This document shows, piece by piece, positions 45,082-49,914 of a DNA stretch of 49,914 nucleotides. The DNA comes from Olsenella phocaeensis. GTDB taxonomy: Bacteria > Actinomycetota > Coriobacteriia > Coriobacteriales > Atopobiaceae. A program made the translations under genes and the position numbers. Numbering within the stretch: position 1 is the first letter of the stretch; each line of letters starts with the position of its first letter. The stretch is taken from the NCBI RefSeq assembly GCF_900120385.1, contig NZ_LT635494.1, forward strand, positions 1,774,598-1,824,511, written 5' to 3'. The notes beneath the pieces are model-generated. The model saw nothing but the letters and a program-made list of their open reading frames with translations. It was not told the origin of the DNA and made no database searches.

Positions 45082-47901
45082 ATGTACGAGAAGCTCTTCG
45101 AGGCGGGGCAGATAGGTGGCCTGAAGCTCAAGAACCGACTGGTCATGACACCCGTGGGCGTGGGCCTGGCCAACCTCGACGGCACGCCGAGCGACGAGAT
45201 GATCGCCTACTACGAGGCGCGCGCCGCGGGCGGGGCAGGGCTCATCCTGCCCGAGATCTGTCGCGTCGACGACGTGACCGGCCCCGGCCTCCTGCGCCAG
45301 ATATCCGCCACGCGCGACCGCAACATACCCGCGCTGGCGCGCCTCGCGGCGGCAATCCACAGCCATGGCGCGAAGACCATGATCCAGCTCCACCACCCCG
45401 GCCGCGAGACCTATAGCTCACTACTGGGCGGTGCCCCCGTGGTCAGCGCCTCGGCCATCCCCTGCAAGCGCTGCAAGCAGGAGACGCGCGCCCTCACCAC
45501 CGACGAGGTCAGGCACATCATCCGGGAGTTCGTGGACGCCGCCGCGCGTGTCCAGCAGGCGGGCTTCGATGGCGTCGAGCTGCACTGCGCCCACGGCTAC
45601 CTGCTCGAGCAGTTCCTCTCGCCCTACACCAACAAGCGCGAGGACGAGTACGGCGGGTCCTTCGAGAACCGCCTGCGCATGGTGCTCGAGATCATCTCGG
45701 GCATCCGCGAGCGCTGCGGGGAGGACTTCCCCCTGGGCTGCCGCCTCTCGGTCGAGGAGTTCCTCTCTGCCACGGGCGTCACCGAGGACTACATTCATAT
45801 CCAGGACGGCGTAAGGATCGCCCAGGAGCTCCAGAAGGCCGGCATCGACTTCATCGACGTCTCCTGCGGCATCTACGAGACCGGCATAACCTCCGTCGAG
45901 CCCGTCTCGTACGCCGAGGGCTGGAGGCACGACCTCATCGCCGCCGTGCGCAAGAACGTCTCGATCCCCGTCATAGCGGTGTCGAACTTCCGTGGCCCTG
46001 ACGTCCCCGAGAGCTTCCTCGAGGAGGGGCTCATCGACTTCGCGGGCATGGGGCGCGCCTGGCTGGCGGACCCCGAATGGGGCCGCAAGGTCCAGGAGGG
46101 TCGCGTGGACGAGCTCCGCAAGTGCATCTCGTGCCTGCGCTGCTTCGAGAGCCTCGAGCAGAACGCCGAGGCGGCCATGCCGCTCGAGTGCGCCGTCAAC
46201 CCGACCTGCGCGGCGGAGCTCCGTTGCGGCAGCCTCGAACCCGACGTCGAGCACCACCACCTCGTTGTGGTGGGGGCAGGTCCCGCCGGTATGTGCGCGG
46301 CAGAGACGGCTGCCACGCGAGGCTGCAGGGTCACGCTCCTGGAGGCAGCGCGCGAGCTGGGCGGCGACGTCGTCCTCGCGGCGGCGCCTCCCCTCAAGGA
46401 GAAGATGTCCTTCGTGCCCGAGTACTACGCCAAGGTCCTTCCCGACCTGGGCGTGGACATCCACCTGGGAGAGCGCGCGACCGTGGAATCCGTGCTCGCG
46501 CTCGAGCCCGACGCGGTGATACTCGCCACCGGCGGGAGCCCCATCGTGCCGCGCTCCATTCCCGGCCTCGACGGCCCCAACGTCGCCTGCGTGCCCGAGG
46601 TCCTCACCGGCAGGCGCGAGCTTGCCGGCAAGAGCGTCGTGGTCGTCGGCGCGGGCATGACCGGCATCGAGACCGCCGAATACGCAGCCGAGAAGGGCGC
46701 GGCCCACGTCGTCGTGGTGGACATGCTCGACTCCGTCGCGCCTGGCGTCAACCCCGTCAACGTGCTTGACGTCATGGGACGCCTGCGCAAGTACGGCGTG
46801 GAGTTCAGGCTGGGACAGAAGCTCGTCAGCGCGGACGCGCAGGGCCTGGCGCTCGAGTCGACGGCGGACGGAAGCGCCTCTCGCCTTGACTGCGACCTCG
46901 TCGTGCTCTCGCTGGGCAACCGCCCCAACACCGAACTGCGCGAGGGGCTCGAGGCAGCAGACGTCGAGGTGCGCGTCGTGGGGTCCGCCGTCAAGGACGG
47001 GAACATCTCACCCGCCACACACGGTGGCTATGCGGCGGCACGCGAGCTCTTCCTCCCACACCGGCCGCAAACCAGCTTCCATGCCCTGGACGAGGACGTG
47101 GCGAAGTTCGGCCAGCCCTCCATCATGGGTGACCAGCGCGGCATCTACATCGCCTTCACCACGACGCCCGAGGCCATCCGCCGCGTCCTGCCACCGGAGC
47201 TCACGCCCTTCAAGATGCCCGTCGTGGTCCTCTCGATCAACCACATCAATCGTCCCTCGTTCACGGACGACTACTACGAGGCGATCCTGGGCGTCTACTG
47301 CTACGCCGGCGAGCAGCTGGGCCAGTACACGCTCTCGCTGCTCCTGGGCGGCAACGGCCAGGAGATGGCCACGCAGCTCGGGCGCGACAACGGCTCCATG
47401 CCCAAGAAGATGGGGGCCGAGTTCGTGCTGCGCCGTGACGGCGACGTGGTGACGGCCGAGGTCAGCCGCAGGGGCTGTCAGGTCGCCAGCGTGCGCATGG
47501 AGCTCGGCGAGTACAACACGCCCCTCACGCACATGATCTTCCAGGGGCCCGGGGCGGGCGTCACCACCAAGGGATGCGGCTTCTACTACCACTTCGACCG
47601 CATGGTGAGACCCGAAGGCGGCGCCGAGCTGACCTCCGGGGCGCTCCTCGGGGCGCTCGTGCAGTACGACTACAAGGAGTGGACGCCGGGCTACGTCACC
47701 AAGCTCGAGCTTCGCTCGACTCCGGACGACCCCTGGGGCGAGCTGCCCGTCATCAGCGTCATAGGCGGTGGCCTCTCCACCCTGGACCTCACGGTCTGCG
47801 GCATGAGGCGCCTGGCCGACGTGGACGCCAAAGCGATCCTGCCCTACCTGCTCTCCGCCTGGTACGACCGCTCCGCGCTGGGCGAGTGCGGGCACATCTA
47901 G
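45082..47901 (+). CDS. Old-Yellow-Enzyme-type reductase fused to an acetoacetate-decarboxylase-like domain
   Basis: The 939-residue protein has four parts. Residues 1-~340 are an FMN TIM barrel of the OYE/2-enoate reductase type (KLKNRLVMTPVGVGLAN, HHPGRET, HCAHGYLLEQFLSPYTNKREDEYGGSFENR). Residues ~346-372 hold the [4Fe-4S] Cys cluster motif (CISCLRC and Cys downstream). Next come the FAD domain (VVVGAGPAGMC near 395) and the NAD(P) domain (VVVGAGMTGIE near 521), as in 2,4-dienoyl-CoA reductase and BaiCD/BaiH. Residues ~675-939 match acetoacetate decarboxylase, with the Schiff-base Lys region SMPKKMGAE near 773-781. The ATG 45082 follows GAAGGGAGATCCC; it stands alone in its transcript. Confidence 0.9.
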   Translation: MYEKLFEAGQIGGLKLKNRLVMTPVGVGLANLDGTPSDEMIAYYEARAAGGAGLILPEICRVDDVTGPGLLRQISATRDRNIPALARLAAAIHSHGAKTMIQLHHPGRETYSSLLGGAPVVSASAIPCKRCKQETRALTTDEVRHIIREFVDAAARVQQAGFDGVELHCAHGYLLEQFLSPYTNKREDEYGGSFENRLRMVLEIISGIRERCGEDFPLGCRLSVEEFLSATGVTEDYIHIQDGVRIAQELQKAGIDFIDVSCGIYETGITSVEPVSYAEGWRHDLIAAVRKNVSIPVIAVSNFRGPDVPESFLEEGLIDFAGMGRAWLADPEWGRKVQEGRVDELRKCISCLRCFESLEQNAEAAMPLECAVNPTCAAELRCGSLEPDVEHHHLVVVGAGPAGMCAAETAATRGCRVTLLEAARELGGDVVLAAAPPLKEKMSFVPEYYAKVLPDLGVDIHLGERATVESVLALEPDAVILATGGSPIVPRSIPGLDGPNVACVPEVLTGRRELAGKSVVVVGAGMTGIETAEYAAEKGAAHVVVVDMLDSVAPGVNPVNVLDVMGRLRKYGVEFRLGQKLVSADAQGLALESTADGSASRLDCDLVVLSLGNRPNTELREGLEAADVEVRVVGSAVKDGNISPATHGGYAAARELFLPHRPQTSFHALDEDVAKFGQPSIMGDQRGIYIAFTTTPEAIRRVLPPELTPFKMPVVVLSINHINRPSFTDDYYEAILGVYCYAGEQLGQYTLSLLLGGNGQEMATQLGRDNGSMPKKMGAEFVLRRDGDVVTAEVSRRGCQVASVRMELGEYNTPLTHMIFQGPGAGVTTKGCGFYYHFDRMVRPEGGAELTSGALLGALVQYDYKEWTPGYVTKLELRSTPDDPWGELPVISVIGGGLSTLDLTVCGMRRLADVDAKAILPYLLSAWYDRSALGECGHI

Positions 47902-47962
47902 CGAGCGTGTCGGCCCCGTCACAGGTGATCGTCCTGCGACGGGGGTCATGGACGACGAAAAG

Positions 47963-47999
47963 GGAGTCCCCGCAGCCCAATCAGAGCTGCGGGGACTCC
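47963..47999. terminator. Bidirectional terminator between the reductase and cstA genes
   Basis: GGAGTCCCCGCAGC and GCTGCGGGGACTCC form a perfect 14-bp stem with a 9-base loop. CTTTTCG follows on the minus strand and ACCTTTGAC on the plus strand; the convergent genes end on either side. Confidence 0.88.
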
Positions 48000-48059
48000 A
48001 CCTTTGACACAGTGAGAGGGGCGCTCCTGCCGCGCCGGCAGCCCCGGGGAGGGGCGCGC

Positions 48060-49914
48060 CTACGCGCGGGCCGCCGCAGACGCGGCGCCTGAGGAAGCGT
48101 CCTCCGCGGCGCGGGCAGCGACGTGCTTGCAGCCGAGCTCGGACCACTCGGGCTCCTCGTCGGGCATGGAGCCGGCCTCGGTGGTGAAGAGCTCCTTCAG
48201 GCAGTTGTAGGCGACGATCAGGCCCAGGGCCATGAGCAGGACGGCAAAGACCAGCTGCAGGCCCTTGGTGGCCAGCACGTCCACCGTCATCCCCGCGGCA
48301 AGCGCTGTGACGCAGCCGTAGGCGCTCATAGCAAGTGAGGTGAAGGTGCTGCAGAGCAGGAAGGTAACGGGCAGGTAGAGCATCCAGCCCTTGCGGCCCG
48401 TGGCCTTGCAGAAGACGGCCAGGGTGATCATGGTCATGCCGCCCAGGAGCTGGTTGGAGGCGCCGAAGAGCGGCCAGATGTTGAGGTAGCCGCCAAAGGT
48501 GAGCGACAGGCCGATCGCCAGGGTCACGAAGGTGGCAAACCACACGTTGGTCACGACACGATATGCGAGGGATCCCTCCCCAGCCTCCTCGCCGGCGTCG
48601 TTGGTCTTGAGGAAGAACTCCTGGAACGAGGTACGGGCGATGCGGGCGACGGCGTCGAGCGAGGTCAGCGCCAATGCCGAGACGTTCATCGTCATGAAGA
48701 CGGTGGCAAAGCTCGAGTTGATGCCAATCGCGGTCATGCCTCGCGCGACGCCGGCGGCAAAGATCTGGAAGGGCGTGCTCGCGGCGCCGGAGTTGAGGGC
48801 GCCGGTTCCTGCTGTGTTCATGTCGCTGAACATAATGGCGGCGACGACCACCGCCAGGACGCCCACGAAGGATTCGAGGACCATGGCGCCGAAGCCCACG
48901 GGCAGGGCGTCAGCCTCGTTAGAGACCTGCTTCGAGGAGGTTCCGGAGGACACCAGGCTGTGGAAGCCCGAGAGGGCGCCACAGGCGACCGAGACAAAGA
49001 GCACCGGGAAGAGGTAGTTGCCCTTGGCGGACAGGGCGTCCAGAGTCTGGGACGAGACGACCATGGGTGCCGTCATCGTGGCCTTGCCGCTCACGCCCAG
49101 GACCACGATGCCCACGACGGCACAGGCGATCATGGCCACCATCATGATGGTGGTGAGGTAGTCCCGGGGCTGCTTGAGGGTCTGGATGGGCATGGCGGAG
49201 GCGAACACCAAGTAGACCATGACCACGGCGATCCAGGCGTTGAGGCTCAGGTAGATCGGGAAGAGCATGCCGAGGAAGAACATCGCGGCGATGAGCAGGA
49301 CGGCGAAGGCGAACTGCTTCCAGCCGGAAAGCTCGTACCTGCGGCACATCCAGCCGAAGAGGATGGCGACGAAGGTGAAGAGGATCGAGATGGTGCCGGC
49401 GGCGCCAGCGGGATAGGACCTCGCGACGTCCAGGACGCCGGCCTCGCCCACGCTCATCTTGAAGGTGCCGGCGACCATGGAGGTGAAGGCGGCGGCGACG
49501 ATGCAGCAGAAGAGGAAGCTGAAGAGCAGGAAGAGCCTGCGGCCGGTGCGGCCGATGTACTTCTCGATCAGCTGCCCCAGCGACTTCCCGTTGTTCTTGA
49601 CGGAGGCGTAGAGGGCGCCGAAGTCATGGACGGCGCCAAAGAAGATGCCGCCGACCAGGACCCAGAGCAGCACCGGCAGCCAGCCGAACATCATGGCGAC
49701 GATGGTGCCCGTGACGGGACCCGCGCCGCAGATGGACGAGAACTGGTGCGCGAAGACGGTGAAGCGCGAGGCGGGGGCGAAGTCGTGGCCGTCCTCCATG
49801 CGCACCGCGGGCGTCAGCGCGTCCTCGTCGACCCCCCAGGACTTCGCTAGCCAGCGGCCATACCCGATATAGCCAATGACCAGGACCACCGCAGCAACAA
49901 CGATCACAAACAGT
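48060..49914 (-). CDS. cstA: Carbon starvation protein CstA, peptide/pyruvate transporter (5' end cut by window edge)
   Basis: CstA proteins import peptides or pyruvate in nutrient-poor cells. At least 615 residues are visible with ~16 membrane segments and the CstA signatures FGRWLAKSWG-like YGRWLAKSWGVDEDALTPAVRMEDGHDFAPA, HQFSSICGAGPVTGTIVAMMFGWLPVLLW, FGAVHDFGALYASVKNNGKSLGQL and SGFHSLVSSGTSSKQVSNEADALPVGFGAM. A GTG at 49907 is in frame, but the frame stays open to the window end, so the true start may lie just beyond it. The C-terminal tail (DEEPEWSELGCKHVAARAAED) is hydrophilic. The gene is closed by the 14-bp terminator at 47963-47999. Confidence 0.95.
   Translation of the reverse strand, partial: LFVIVVAAVVLVIGYIGYGRWLAKSWGVDEDALTPAVRMEDGHDFAPASRFTVFAHQFSSICGAGPVTGTIVAMMFGWLPVLLWVLVGGIFFGAVHDFGALYASVKNNGKSLGQLIEKYIGRTGRRLFLLFSFLFCCIVAAAFTSMVAGTFKMSVGEAGVLDVARSYPAGAAGTISILFTFVAILFGWMCRRYELSGWKQFAFAVLLIAAMFFLGMLFPIYLSLNAWIAVVMVYLVFASAMPIQTLKQPRDYLTTIMMVAMIACAVVGIVVLGVSGKATMTAPMVVSSQTLDALSAKGNYLFPVLFVSVACGALSGFHSLVSSGTSSKQVSNEADALPVGFGAMVLESFVGVLAVVVAAIMFSDMNTAGTGALNSGAASTPFQIFAAGVARGMTAIGINSSFATVFMTMNVSALALTSLDAVARIARTSFQEFFLKTNDAGEEAGEGSLAYRVVTNVWFATFVTLAIGLSLTFGGYLNIWPLFGASNQLLGGMTMITLAVFCKATGRKGWMLYLPVTFLLCSTFTSLAMSAYGCVTALAAGMTVDVLATKGLQLVFAVLLMALGLIVAYNCLKELFTTEAGSMPDEEPEWSELGCKHVAARAAEDASSGAASAAARA

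Overview
The window looks like chromosomal DNA from a high-GC Gram-positive anaerobe, most likely an actinobacterium of the class Coriobacteriia (Olsenella/Atopobium relatives). This placement is an inference. It rests on very high third-position GC, the actinobacterial heat-shock order dnaK-grpE-dnaJ-hspR, the neighbouring tilS-hpt-ftsH genes, a bL31 protein with a long Ala/Lys tail, a DUF5067-type lipoprotein and a flavin/Fe-S enoate-reductase-type enzyme. No rRNA, tRNA, prophage, insertion sequence or CRISPR array was recognised. Genes are dense and mostly on the minus strand.

Positions 1-9.1 kb hold housekeeping genes: the start of prmC with prfA, a membrane-anchored protein of unknown function, a COG2509-type flavoprotein, rpmE, coaX, a degenerate BirA-like protein carrying an 18-bp tandem repeat, a folP-folK fusion and a sirtuin. 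Positions 9.2-14.1 kb are on the plus strand: a patatin-like lipase, exonuclease III, a secreted coiled-coil protein and a two-component system. From 14.1 to 24.0 kb, on the minus strand, come a PHP-domain protein whose frame extends upstream into a Cys-rich segment, a class I/II aminotransferase, ftsH, hpt, tilS, a YfcC-type transporter and peptidase T.

The 24.2-35.2 kb stretch is a heat-shock region: hsp20, clpB and the dnaK-grpE-dnaJ-hspR operon. Upstream of hsp20, clpB and dnaK lies the same inverted repeat, AATCTAA-N11-TTAGATT, a likely operator for the HspR encoded here. Three surface or membrane genes of unknown role (a tail-anchored protein, a small acidic protein and a PASTA protein) sit between hsp20 and clpB.

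The 35.4-38.8 kb stretch is the most unusual cassette. It holds a membrane-anchored Ser/Thr-kinase-like protein with one HTH-like protein directly upstream and a paralogue of that protein downstream, then a DUF5067 lipoprotein and a small membrane protein. A 15-bp palindrome (TTAGCTG-N-CAGCTAA) inside a ~38-bp repeat precedes both the second HTH-like gene and the lipoprotein gene. This could be a small phospho-signalling regulon.

The 38.9-49.9 kb stretch carries a YfcE-type phosphodiesterase, an XRE-type membrane regulator, MetA with Glu111 (acetyl-CoA type), a hexulose-phosphate-synthase-like protein with an altered active site, a DEAD-box helicase with a ~150-residue basic insert, an Old-Yellow-Enzyme reductase fused to an acetoacetate-decarboxylase-like domain, and cstA running off the window edge. 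Intergenic regions at 10.26, 19.25, 30.7 and 40.8 kb hold short palindromic or repeated elements that no gene explains.
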